A stretch of 64,000 bases of DNA from DATCLS01 sp035296625 (lineage in GTDB: Bacteria > Actinomycetota > Acidimicrobiia > Acidimicrobiales > VFJN01), in assembly GCA_035296625.1 (NCBI GenBank), contig DATHAO010000067.1, positions 28,331 to 92,330 of the forward strand. The letters run 5' to 3'. The notes beneath the pieces are model-generated. The model was given only the letters and a program-made list of their open reading frames with translations. It ran no database searches and was not told where the DNA came from. Shown one piece after another: positions 25,883 to 33,541 of the stretch (positions are counted from its first letter, which is position 1; each line of letters begins with the position of its first letter). Position numbers and translations under genes: made by a program.

Positions 25883-27004
25883 TCAGAGGTCTGGGTCCCG
25901 GGGCGCACGCGTGAGAGTGCGGCTGCCATCGGGGGTGACCACGACCGTGTCCTCGATTCGGACGCCGCCGTGCTCGGCGAGGTAGACGCCGGGCTCGACG
26001 GTGACGACGTGGCCGTCGACCAGGGTAGCAGCGGCCGACCAGGACACCCTGGGGTCCTCGTGGATGTCGAGGCCCACGCCGTGGCCGGTGCCGTGGCTGA
26101 ACGCGTCCTCCCACCCGGCGTCGCGGATGACGGCCCGGCACGCCTCATCGACCTCCGTGACCTCGACCCCGGCCCGCACGGCGGCGACCCCGGCCCGCTG
26201 CGCCTCGGCCACGACGTCGAACATGCGGGCCTGCGTGGGCGTGGGCTCACCCACCATGAGGGTGCGGGTCATGTCCGAGTGGTAGCCGTCGACCAGCGCT
26301 CCGAAGTCGAGCACGACCAGGTCGCCCTCGCCCAAGCGGCGGTGCCCGGCCCGGTGGTGGGGCATGGCCCCGTTCGGGCCGGAGGCCACGATGGTCTCGA
26401 ACGAGGGGCCCTCGGCGCCGAGGCGACGCATCTCCCACTCGAGGTCGAGCCCGATCTCGGCCTCGGTGGCACCCTCGCCGAGCCGGTGGCGCACCGTGGC
26501 CAGGGCGGCGTCGGCCATCGAGGATGCGGCCTCGATGCGGGCGACCTCGCCGGCGTCCTTCACGCTGCGCAGTCGCTCGACCAGGCCGCCGGTGGCGACC
26601 ATCTCTGTGCCCGCGAACCAGTCCGTTGCGAAGCGGCGCTGCTGCGCCCAGCTCACGTCGTCGGCCTCGAGGCCGAGGGTGGTCAAACCACCGATCGGGT
26701 CCACGAGGTGGTCGCGTTGCTCGTCGGCCGTGCGGCCGATCGCGACGGTGGCCTCGACCCCGGTGGCGTCCAGCTCGGCGCCGGCCTGGTCGCGGTAGCG
26801 GCCGTCGGTGACGAACACGAGGTCGTCGGCGGTGACGAGCAGCACGGCGGCCGATCCTGTGAAGCCCGTGAGATAGCGGATGTTGGTCAGGTTGGTCACG
26901 AGCAGGCCGTCGCATCCGCCCTCGACCTCGGTCAAGGCGGCACGGAGGCGGGGCAGCCGGCCGACCACATCCATCGGGGGCAGCGACGAGAGGGCGAACG
27001 TCAT
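25883..27004 (-). CDS. pepQ: Xaa-Pro aminopeptidase (M24 family)
   Basis: This 373-aa metallopeptidase cleaves X-Pro bonds. The N-terminal creatinase-like domain (LLVTNLTNIRYLTGFTGS) is followed by the pita-bread catalytic domain. Its metal ligands are in LDFGALVDGYHSDMTRTL (two Asp), HGTGHGVGLDIHEDP (His), VEPGVYL (Glu) and GVRIEDTVVV (Glu). ATG 27004 lies 8 bases after a TAGGCT hexamer without a Shine-Dalgarno sequence, so a leaderless transcript is likely. It starts the pepQ-efp-nusB unit and is divergent from the LOG gene. Confidence 0.95.
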   Translation of the reverse strand: MTFALSSLPPMDVVGRLPRLRAALTEVEGGCDGLLVTNLTNIRYLTGFTGSAAVLLVTADDLVFVTDGRYRDQAGAELDATGVEATVAIGRTADEQRDHLVDPIGGLTTLGLEADDVSWAQQRRFATDWFAGTEMVATGGLVERLRSVKDAGEVARIEAASSMADAALATVRHRLGEGATEAEIGLDLEWEMRRLGAEGPSFETIVASGPNGAMPHHRAGHRRLGEGDLVVLDFGALVDGYHSDMTRTLMVGEPTPTQARMFDVVAEAQRAGVAAVRAGVEVTEVDEACRAVIRDAGWEDAFSHGTGHGVGLDIHEDPRVSWSAAATLVDGHVVTVEPGVYLAEHGGVRIEDTVVVTPDGSRTLTRAPRDPDL

Positions 27005-27012
27005 CGCCGGTC

Positions 27013-27018
27013 AGCCTA
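27013..27018 (-). promoter_or_regulatory. -10 element of pepQ (TAGGCT), leaderless type
   Basis: TAGGCT ends exactly 8 bases before the pepQ ATG, in the 84-bp divergent gap. Confidence 0.5.
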
Positions 27019-27088
27019 CGGGTGCTGCCCGGTCGGCCCGCGACCAACTCGCTCGCCGCGGCCCCTCCCGGCGCGATCAGATCCGGCC

Positions 27089-27676
27089 GTGGACATCGCC
27101 CGACTCACCGTCTTCTGCGGCTCCAGCCCCGGCGCCGACCCGCGCCACGTCACCACGGCCACGGCCCTCGGCGCCGCGCTCGCGAAGCGGGGCATCGGAC
27201 TCGTCTACGGGGGCGGCCACGTGGGTCTCATGGGCGCGGTGGCGGACGGCGCCCTGGCTGCCGGCGGCGAGGTGATCGGCGTGATGACCGAGGCGCTCGT
27301 CGCCCGCGAGATCGCCCACACCGGGCTCTCCCAGCTCGAGGTCACCGCCACCATGCACGAGCGCAAAGCCCGCATGGCCGACCTCGGCGACGGGTTCACG
27401 ATGCTGCCGGGCGGGTTCGGCACGCTCGACGAGCTGTTCGAGGCGCTGACCTGGACGCAGCTCGGTGTGCACGACAAGCCGTGCTCGATGCTGGACCCGA
27501 CCGGCTACTTCGACCCGCTGCTCGCCTTTGCCGACAGGGCGGTCGAGCAGCGATTCGTGCGCCCCGAGCACCGGGCGCTGCTGCTCGTGGCCCGCGAGGT
27601 CGACGAGCTGCTGGCTTTGCTCGCCGCGTGGCAGCCCACCCACGGCGACAAGTGGCTCGACCGACCGAAGCGCTGA
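27089..27676 (+). CDS. LOG-family nucleoside 5'-monophosphate phosphoribohydrolase
   Basis: This 195-aa protein belongs to the LOG (Lonely Guy) / TIGR00730 family, which releases the base from cytokinin-type or other nucleotides. FCGSSPGADPRH is the N-terminal nucleotide loop, YGGGHVGLMGAVADGAL is the dinucleotide-like site, and MLPGGFGTLDELFEALTW is the PGGxGTxxE catalytic motif. The start GTG 27089 fits the family N-terminus (VDIARLTVFCGSS). It faces pepQ divergently and converges with aroQ across a repeat array. The physiological substrate in this organism is not known. Confidence 0.92.
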   Translation: MDIARLTVFCGSSPGADPRHVTTATALGAALAKRGIGLVYGGGHVGLMGAVADGALAAGGEVIGVMTEALVAREIAHTGLSQLEVTATMHERKARMADLGDGFTMLPGGFGTLDELFEALTWTQLGVHDKPCSMLDPTGYFDPLLAFADRAVEQRFVRPEHRALLLVAREVDELLALLAAWQPTHGDKWLDRPKR

Positions 27677-27696
27677 GGGTCGGCGTACTTGGGCCG

Positions 27697-27940
27697 CCAC
27701 CGGCCGTTCCGGCGACGCTCACCGGCCGGCTGCTGGCGAGGCACGGCCGGCCACCGGCCGTTCCGGCGACGCTGACCGGCCGGCTGCTGGCGAGGCACGG
27801 CCGGCCACCGGCCGTTCCGGCGACGCTGATCGGCCGGCTGCTGGCGAGGCACGGCCGGCCACGGGCCGTTCCGGCGGCGCTGACCCGCCGGACGCTGAGA
27901 CAGGCTGGCACGGACCGGCCACCGGCCGTTCTGGCGGCGC
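27697..27940. repeat. 54-bp tandem repeat array between convergent LOG and aroQ genes
   Basis: Units begin at 27697, 27751, 27805 and 27859, exactly 54 bp apart, with a degenerate fifth at 27919. The first units are almost identical. At each unit boundary CGGCCGG-CCA-CCGGCCG or a near copy forms a strong hairpin. The array fills most of the 383-bp intergenic gap 27677-28059; the remainder (27941-28059) is G/C low-complexity with no gene seen. There are no spacers, so it is not CRISPR. It may serve as a multi-hairpin two-way terminator. Confidence 0.9.
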
Positions 27941-28059
27941 TGAGCGCTGAGGGGCGAAGTGACCGCTGCCAGAATCGGGGGAGGTGCGGGTGCGGGCGCG
28001 GGCGCGGACGCGGGCGCTGGGCGCGGGTCGGCGGCGCGGGCGCCGACGCCGGTGGACGC

Positions 28060-28572
28060 TCAGGCGAGCAGGCGGGCGACAGCGGCGATGGCCAGCACGT
28101 AGCCGTGGCCGCCGAGCCCGGCGATCGTGCCGGTGGCCACCGGCGACACGACCGACGTGCGGCGCCATGGCTCGCGGGCGTCGGGGTTCGAGAGGTGCAC
28201 CTCGACGACCGGGCCGTCGAACGCCGCGAGCGCGTCGTGCAAACCCCAGGCGTAGTGGGTGAACGCCCCGGGATTGATCACGATCGCGGCGCAGCGCCCG
28301 CGGGCGCCGTGGACGGCGTCGATCAGGACACCCTCGTGGTTCGACTGGACGTGCTCGACGGCGAGCCCGGCGCTGGCGGCCGCCTCCGTGGCCGCGGCGA
28401 CGTGGTCCTCCAGGGTGGCCGAGCCGTAGACCTCGGGCTGGCGGTCGCCGAGCAGGTTCAGGTTCGGCCCGCTGAGCAGCAGCACGAGCGGACGCCCGGG
28501 TTGGCCGGCCGTGGCCGGAGCGACCTCCGCCGGGTCGACGGCGGCGCCGAGCGCCACGCCGGGCTCAGTCAC
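28060..28572 (-). CDS. aroQ: 3-dehydroquinate dehydratase, type II
   Basis: AroQ makes 3-dehydroshikimate, the third shikimate step. The 170-aa protein has SGPNLNLLGDRQPEVYG (catalytic Arg and Tyr region), QSNHEGVLID, INPGAFTHYAWGLHDAL (Asn and His) and EVHLSNPDAREPWRRTSVV. About 25 Ala/Pro-rich residues precede the conserved start. The GTG start at 28572 overlaps the aroB stop in GTGA. It is the last gene of the aroC-aroK-aroB-aroQ run. Confidence 0.97.
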   Translation of the reverse strand: MTEPGVALGAAVDPAEVAPATAGQPGRPLVLLLSGPNLNLLGDRQPEVYGSATLEDHVAAATEAAASAGLAVEHVQSNHEGVLIDAVHGARGRCAAIVINPGAFTHYAWGLHDALAAFDGPVVEVHLSNPDAREPWRRTSVVSPVATGTIAGLGGHGYVLAIAAVARLLA

Positions 28573-29798
28573 GCCGGCCGCCCGGCGTCCCCAGCCGGGC
28601 CGGGTCCGGCCGCTCCGGCATCGGAGGCCGGCGAGGCGCCGGCCGCAGATGACGCGCTGGCAGCTCCGGGGGCGCCAGGGGCCGATGCGGCGCCGGCGGC
28701 AGACGGAGCCTCGGCGGTTCCCGTGGCGCCGGGAGCAGGCGACGTGCCGGCGGGCAAACGAGGGGCCGACGCCGTGTGCCGGTCCATGCGGGCGAGGGCG
28801 GCGAGGGCGTCGTCGGGGGCGACGCCGGCCACGACCTCGACCCCGTCGGGGCCGTCGAGGACGAACGTCAGCCCGTCGATCGCCTTCTTGTCCCGGCCCA
28901 TGAGCGCCACGAGCTCGGCCGGGTCGGTCCCGGCGGGCAGAGCGGCGTCGAGCCCGTAGCCGGCTACGACCCGCCGGTGGTCGGCCACCCGGGCGTCGCC
29001 GATCCGCCCCAGGTGACGGGCCAGCTCGGCGGCGTAGACGAGGCCGACGGCCACCGCTTCGCCGTGGCGCAGGCCGTAGCGCCCGGCGGTCTCGAGGGCG
29101 TGGGCGAGCGTGTGGCCGTAGTTGAGCCTGGCCCGGCCCCGGCGGTCGTCCGGGGCCTCACGCTCGTCCGCCGCCACGACGGCGGCCTTGATGCGCACGC
29201 ATGCCGCCACCCTCTCGTCGATGGGCAGCGCTGCGAGATCGTCGCCGGTGAGAAAGTGGTACTTGGCCATCTCGCCATCGCCGCTGCGCCGCTCGCGGGC
29301 CGGCAGCGTGGCGAGCGTTTCGGTGTCGCAGACGACGGCCCGGGGCTGCCGGAACGCGCCGACGAGGTTCTTGCCCTCGGGCAGGTTCACGCCGGTCTTG
29401 CCGCCGATGGCGGCGTCGACCATGCCGAGCAGCGTGGTCGGCACCTGCACGACGGCCACGCCCCGGTGGTAGACGGCGGCGGCGAACCCCGCAGTGTCGG
29501 TGACGACACCGCCGCCCACGGCGACGACCGCGTCGCCCCGGGTGAGGCCCCAGCGCGACCACGCACGGCACAGGTCCTCGACGGTGGCGAGCGTCTTGGC
29601 CGCCTCTCCGTCGCCCACCGCGAACACCTCGTGCTCGCGACCCGGGTCGACCGTGACGCCGATGCCCGGCTGCGTCACGACCGCCACCCGGCGGGCGGCG
29701 GCAGGCACCACCCCGGCCAGCTCGCCGAGGGCGCCGGGACCGACGACGACCGGGTAGGCGCCGCCGCCCACCTTGACGGACAGGCGGATCAGTCCCAC
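28569..29798 (-). CDS. aroB: 3-dehydroquinate synthase with Ala/Pro-rich C-terminal tail
   Basis: AroB cyclises DAHP to 3-dehydroquinate using NAD and a divalent metal. GTG 29798 gives 409 aa; AGGAG lies upstream and the longer open frame beyond is aroK. The NAD site GGGVVTDTAGFAAAVYHRG, PTTLLGMVDAAIGGKTGVN, NYGHTLAHALE and HGEAVAVG (metal ligands) are intact. The catalytic core ends near residue 335. The last 70 or so residues are a low-complexity Ala/Gly/Pro/Ser tail not found in typical AroB. It overlaps aroQ by 4 bases. Confidence 0.96.
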   Translation of the reverse strand: MGLIRLSVKVGGGAYPVVVGPGALGELAGVVPAAARRVAVVTQPGIGVTVDPGREHEVFAVGDGEAAKTLATVEDLCRAWSRWGLTRGDAVVAVGGGVVTDTAGFAAAVYHRGVAVVQVPTTLLGMVDAAIGGKTGVNLPEGKNLVGAFRQPRAVVCDTETLATLPARERRSGDGEMAKYHFLTGDDLAALPIDERVAACVRIKAAVVAADEREAPDDRRGRARLNYGHTLAHALETAGRYGLRHGEAVAVGLVYAAELARHLGRIGDARVADHRRVVAGYGLDAALPAGTDPAELVALMGRDKKAIDGLTFVLDGPDGVEVVAGVAPDDALAALARMDRHTASAPRLPAGTSPAPGATGTAEAPSAAGAASAPGAPGAASASSAAGASPASDAGAAGPGPAGDAGRPA

Positions 29799-30013
29799 GG
29801 CGGGTTCTCCTCGTACACGCCCTGGTCGACCGGGGCGCCGAGGCGACCGGCGGGCGTCCAGCGGGGGGCGAAGAAGCCCGCCTCGTCGGCGCCGTACCGG
29901 TCGGCGAGGGCCCACCGGGGGGCGAACAGCCCGGCGTGCGGGGATTGCGGACCGTGCGCGCCCACCGACCCCGCGGCCTGCCCGGTGAGCGTGAGCCCGG
30001 GGTGCGGGCGCAT
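29789..30013 (-). CDS. Small unknown protein between aroK and aroB
   Basis: This 74-aa frame starts at ATG 30013, sharing one base with the aroK stop (TGATG), and ends overlapping the aroB start by 10 bases. The coupling on both sides suggests it is translated. It carries a repeated phrase: GLFAPRWALADRYGADEAG is followed by FFAPRWTPAGRLGAP, and the chain ends VDQGVYEENPPWD. I recognise no family, membrane segment or signal. It could be a genuine small protein of the aro operon or a spacer that happens to be open. Confidence 0.5.
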   Translation of the reverse strand: MRPHPGLTLTGQAAGSVGAHGPQSPHAGLFAPRWALADRYGADEAGFFAPRWTPAGRLGAPVDQGVYEENPPWD

Positions 30014-30957
30014 CAGGCCCGTCCCGCCTCGGCGGCCTCGGGCGACGATGCCGGCGGCTCGGGCATCCGTGCGGCGGACTCGACGTGCTGCGTGGGCGAC
30101 TCGGTCGGCTGGGCAGCCGGCCCCACGAGCGGCGATGCCGGCTCGGGTGTCTGGGCGGCGGGCTGGACGGGCTGCGCGGGCGACTCGGTCGGCTGGGCAG
30201 CCGGCCCCACGGGCGGCGCTGCCGGCTCGGGCAACCGTGCGGCCGGCCCCACGGGCGGCGCTGCCGGCTCGGACGTCCGGGCGGCCGGCCCCACGGGCGG
30301 CACTGCCGGCTCGGACGTCCGGGCGGCCGGCCCCACGGGCCGCGATGCCGGCTCGGTCGGCTCGGTGGAGAAGGCGGCCCTGGGCCGTTGGCCCGAGGGC
30401 GGCGGGGGGACCTCGCCTCGTACCAGGGCCGCGATGTGGCGGGCGAGGGCCCGCTTCGGCTTGTCGTCGCCGCGGTGGAACGGCTCGACGTCGACGTCCA
30501 CGTCCGCGGCCTCGGCGTAGGCAGGCTGGCGCTCGGCCTGCAGGCGGGCCAGCGCGGCGACCGGATCGGGCTCTCCGGCGAGCAGCGGCCGGTGGGTGGG
30601 GTCGACCCGGGCGGCGACGAAGGCCGGTGACGCCCGCAGCCACACGACGAACGTGCGGCCGACGAGCAGGGCACGGTTCTCGGGCCGGTTGACCGCTCCG
30701 CCGCCGGCGGCGATCACGAGTGGGTCGGTCCGGCCGACGAGGTCGGCGAGCACCTCGGCCTCGACGCGGCGGAACGCATCCTCTCCGTCGCGGCGGAACA
30801 GCGCGGGGATGGCGAGCCCGGCCCGCAGCTCGACCTGCTCGTCGACGTCGACGAACGGACGCTCGAGCTCCTTGGCGAGGCGGCGGCCCACGGTCGACTT
30901 GCCCACGCCCATCAGCCCGACGAGCACGACGTGGCGGGTGACGGCGGCCTCAGCCAT
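30013..30957 (-). CDS. aroK: Shikimate kinase with repetitive C-terminal tail
   Basis: AroK phosphorylates shikimate. Residues 1-175 are the kinase: VLVGLMGVGKSTVGRRLA (P-loop), FVDVDEQVELRAGL (Asp-Glu substrate site), FRRVEAEVL and VIAAGGGAV (shikimate site), and a lid Arg in THRPLL. The remaining 130 or so residues are a tail of six 14-residue blocks of the type PVGPAARTSEPAAP. A normal AroK is about 170 aa, so the tail almost doubles its size. The ATG start overlaps the aroC stop by 8 bases. Confidence 0.95.
   Translation of the reverse strand: MAEAAVTRHVVLVGLMGVGKSTVGRRLAKELERPFVDVDEQVELRAGLAIPALFRRDGEDAFRRVEAEVLADLVGRTDPLVIAAGGGAVNRPENRALLVGRTFVVWLRASPAFVAARVDPTHRPLLAGEPDPVAALARLQAERQPAYAEAADVDVDVEPFHRGDDKPKRALARHIAALVRGEVPPPPSGQRPRAAFSTEPTEPASRPVGPAARTSEPAVPPVGPAARTSEPAAPPVGPAARLPEPAAPPVGPAAQPTESPAQPVQPAAQTPEPASPLVGPAAQPTESPTQHVESAARMPEPPASSPEAAEAGRA
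30116..30367 (-). repeat. 42-bp tandem repeat encoding the aroK tail
   Basis: Six units start at 30116, 30158, 30200, 30242, 30284 and 30326, with the last three nearly identical. Each encodes a 14-residue Pro/Ala/Glu block in the aroK frame. Confidence 0.85.
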
Positions 30958-32119
30958 CGGCGAGCGTGGCGTCGAAGCCGGCCTTGTTGCGCCCGATCTC
31001 GCCGAGCGAGTCGCCGCCGAACTTGCGGAGCGCCTCGCCGGCGAGGACGAGGGCCACCATCGTCTCGGCCACCACGCCCATGGCGGGCACGGCCGTGACG
31101 TCGGTGCGCTCCTTGAAGCTGACCGTGGTCTCCTTCGTCTCGACGTCGACGGTCTCGAGCACCGGCCGGTTCAGCGTGGCGAGTGGCTTCATGGCGGCCC
31201 GGGCCACGAGCAGGTCGCCGGTGGACATGCCGCCCTCGACCCCGCCGGCCAGGGAGGAGCCTCGGGTGTAGGCGCCGCTCTCGGCGTCCCAGCGGATCGG
31301 GTCGTGGGCTTCGCTGCCGGGGCGCCCCGCCACCTCGAACCCGTCACCGATCTCGACGCCCTTGACTGCTTGGATGCTGAGCAGGGCCTGGGCCAGCAGG
31401 CCGTCGAGGCGCCGGTCCCAGTGGACGTGGCTGCCGAGGCCGACCGGCACGCCGTAGCCGAGCACCTCGACGATGCCGCCGAGGCTGTCGCCCTCCTTCG
31501 ACACGGCCTTGATCTCGGCGACCATCTCGTCCTCGGCGGCCGGGTCGAAGCAGCGGACCTGCGAGGCGTCGACGCGGTCGAGGTCCTCGGGGCGGGGGCG
31601 CTCGGTCGACTTCGTGCGCACCGAGCCCATCCGCACGACGTGGGAGACGACGTGCATGCCGAGGTGGCCGATGAGCAGCTTGGCCACCGCACCGGCCGCC
31701 ACCCGGGCCGCCGTCTCACGGGCCGAGGCCCGTTCCAGCACGTCGCGGGCGTCGTCGAAGCCGTACTTCTGCATGCCGGCGAGGTCGGCGTGACCTGGGC
31801 GGGGCTGGGTCAGGCGGGCCTTCGTCTCGCCCGGGCCGACCGACATCTCCTCGTGCCACTTGTCGGATCGGACCCACTCGGTGTTGCCGATCTCGATCGC
31901 CACCGGCGAGCCGAGCGTGCGCCCGTGCCGGACTCCACCGACGATCGACACCTCGTCCTGCTCGAACCGCATGCGGGGGCCGCGCCCGTAGCCGAGGCGG
32001 CGGCGGGACAGCTCGCGCTGGATGTCGTCGACGGTCACCGGCAGCCCGGCGGGCAGGCCCTCGACGATCACGACGAGGGCCCGGCCGTGGGACTCACCGG
32101 CCGTGAGGAAGCGGAGCAC
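30950..32119 (-). CDS. aroC: Chorismate synthase
   Basis: AroC eliminates phosphate from EPSP to give chorismate with reduced FMN. The 389-aa protein starts VLRFLTAGESHGRALVVIVEG and contains GYGRGPRMRFEQDEVSIVGGVRHG. SRPGHADLAGMQKY appears as QPRPGHADL, with the conserved RxSARETAARVAAGAVAK next. The start GTG 32119 has TATCGT 6 bases upstream. The longer open frame upstream is GC-rich non-coding sequence. It heads aroC-aroK-(small protein)-aroB-aroQ. Confidence 0.97.
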   Translation of the reverse strand: MLRFLTAGESHGRALVVIVEGLPAGLPVTVDDIQRELSRRRLGYGRGPRMRFEQDEVSIVGGVRHGRTLGSPVAIEIGNTEWVRSDKWHEEMSVGPGETKARLTQPRPGHADLAGMQKYGFDDARDVLERASARETAARVAAGAVAKLLIGHLGMHVVSHVVRMGSVRTKSTERPRPEDLDRVDASQVRCFDPAAEDEMVAEIKAVSKEGDSLGGIVEVLGYGVPVGLGSHVHWDRRLDGLLAQALLSIQAVKGVEIGDGFEVAGRPGSEAHDPIRWDAESGAYTRGSSLAGGVEGGMSTGDLLVARAAMKPLATLNRPVLETVDVETKETTVSFKERTDVTAVPAMGVVAETMVALVLAGEALRKFGGDSLGEIGRNKAGFDATLADG

Positions 32120-32125
32120 GTCCCG

Positions 32126-32131
32126 ACGATA
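32126..32131 (-). promoter_or_regulatory. Candidate -10 (TATCGT) of the aroC operon
   Basis: TATCGT ends 6 bases before the aroC GTG, which would give a leaderless or nearly leaderless mRNA. The rest of the 256-bp gap to 32376 is GC-rich repeated sequence without a recognisable gene. Confidence 0.4.
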
Positions 32132-32375
32132 CCGATCGCCCCGTCGCGGGCCGGTACCGGTTCCGCATGCGAGCGTCCGCGGGCGCGCCCGGGTGGCCGG
32201 CGGCGAGCGCGCGCTGGGCGGGACCCGGCGTGCGGTGCGGCGAGCGATGCGCGCGGCGCACCCCGGGTGCCGGGGGGCGACCGCCAGCGGGGGCGCCCGG
32301 CGTGCCCGGGGCGAGCGCACGCCGGGCCGGCCCCCGGGCACGCCCGGCGGTTCGGCCGCGCGTGCTGGGCGGCCC

Positions 32376-33206
32376 TCAGAGCGTGAGGACGACGAGCACG
32401 GCGCCGAGTGCCAGCGCGGGCCCGAACGGGAACGGGCGGTTCTGGCGGCGGGCCAGGAGCAGGACGGTCCCGACGACCGAGCCCACGAGGGCCCCCACGA
32501 ACGCCGCGGCGACGACCGCCGACAGGGGACCCTCGACCGGCCGGTCGGGCGCCCACGCCAGCCACCCGACGACGAGGCCGATCAGCACGCCGAGGCGCAC
32601 GTCGCCGAAGCCGAGGTTCGACGGGGAGATCAGGTGGAACACCAGCAGGAAGCCGCCGTAGACGGCGGCGCCCAGCAGGCCGCCGACCAGGGCGTCGGCC
32701 GGGCCGGCGACGACGGCGGCGGCCGCCATGGCCGCGACGGCCACGCCTCCGGCGACCCGCAGGAACGGCGTGGGGATGCGCAGATAGGCGAGGTCGACCG
32801 CGCTCGCGGCGACGAGCCCGGCCACCAGCGCCAGCACGACCGGGAGCTCCGCGGACCAGCCGAAGCGCGCAGCTGCGAGCCCGAACCCGGTGGCGGTCGC
32901 CAGCTCGACCGCCGCCAGCCACCGGGGGCGCGAGGCGCCGCAGCGGCGGCAGCGGCCGGCGGCAGCCGCCCATGGCAGCAGGGCCGGCAGGCGGGCGCCG
33001 CCGGGACGGACCTCGATCGGCGCCCCGCAGCGCTCGCAGCGGGCCGGCGCCCGGGAGCCGGCCAGCTCTCGGGAGCTCGGCGTGCGCCCCAGCAGGCCGG
33101 CCACGACCACGTGGCGCCCGATCCACCAGAGGATCGCCCGGTTGAGGAGCGGCCCGACGACCACCAACCCGAGGACGGCGGCCCCCAGGGCCAGCACGGC
33201 CGTCAC
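32376..33206 (-). CDS. Prepilin peptidase (type IV prepilin leader peptidase, A24 family)
   Basis: This 276-aa polytopic membrane aspartate protease removes leader peptides from type IV prepilins or pseudopilins. The N-terminal cytoplasmic loop carries the zinc motif CERCGAPI and CRRCGASRPRW. The catalytic Asp residues are in SAVDLAYLRIPTP and in the GxGD motif GFGDVRLGVLIG. About seven hydrophobic segments are visible. The start GTG 33206 follows GGGGGAG. No pilin or pilus assembly gene is in the window; the DUF4388 and RmlD-like genes are the neighbours. It interrupts the shikimate gene run. Confidence 0.92.
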   Translation of the reverse strand: MTAVLALGAAVLGLVVVGPLLNRAILWWIGRHVVVAGLLGRTPSSRELAGSRAPARCERCGAPIEVRPGGARLPALLPWAAAAGRCRRCGASRPRWLAAVELATATGFGLAAARFGWSAELPVVLALVAGLVAASAVDLAYLRIPTPFLRVAGGVAVAAMAAAAVVAGPADALVGGLLGAAVYGGFLLVFHLISPSNLGFGDVRLGVLIGLVVGWLAWAPDRPVEGPLSAVVAAAFVGALVGSVVGTVLLLARRQNRPFPFGPALALGAVLVVLTL

Positions 33207-33541
33207 GCAGCTCCCCCGCCGCCTGGCCTCGACCGACTGGCGGGCCCCCACCCGCGGTCGCGCCCCGAGCGCCGGTGCGCCTCCCCGCCGCGCCCGCGCG
33301 GCCGGGGCGCAGGCGCCGGGTGCGCGGCGGCGGGACGGGCCGGACGGGCCGCGGCGCCGCTCGGCCGGAGCCCAGGCGCCGGGTACGCGGCGGAGGGACG
33401 GGCGGGACGAGGCACGGCGAGACCGTAGGGCCCGGCGCCGGAGGTGGACCACCTCCGGCGGCGTTTCGTCCGGCCTTCGGTTCGTGCGTCCGATCCGTAG
33501 AATTTTCCGGGCCGATCTGCCGCGCCGACGGCGATGCGCGA
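33207..33541. other. Intergenic region with a long perfect palindrome
   Basis: This 335-bp stretch between the prepilin peptidase and the RmlD-like gene holds no convincing gene. Part of it is GC repeat sequence (two diverged copies of an 'AGGCGCCGGGT' block). A perfect 12-bp-arm inverted repeat, CGCCGGAGGTGG-A-CCACCTCCGGCG, lies at 33436-33460. It has no T tract on the minus strand, so it could be an operator or a Rho-independent-like pause. An AT-richer patch at 33495-33510 may be promoter DNA for the peptidase. Confidence 0.6.

Noticed and set aside
27697..27940. CRISPR array
   Set aside because: The units are contiguous 54-bp copies with no variable spacers and no cas genes nearby.
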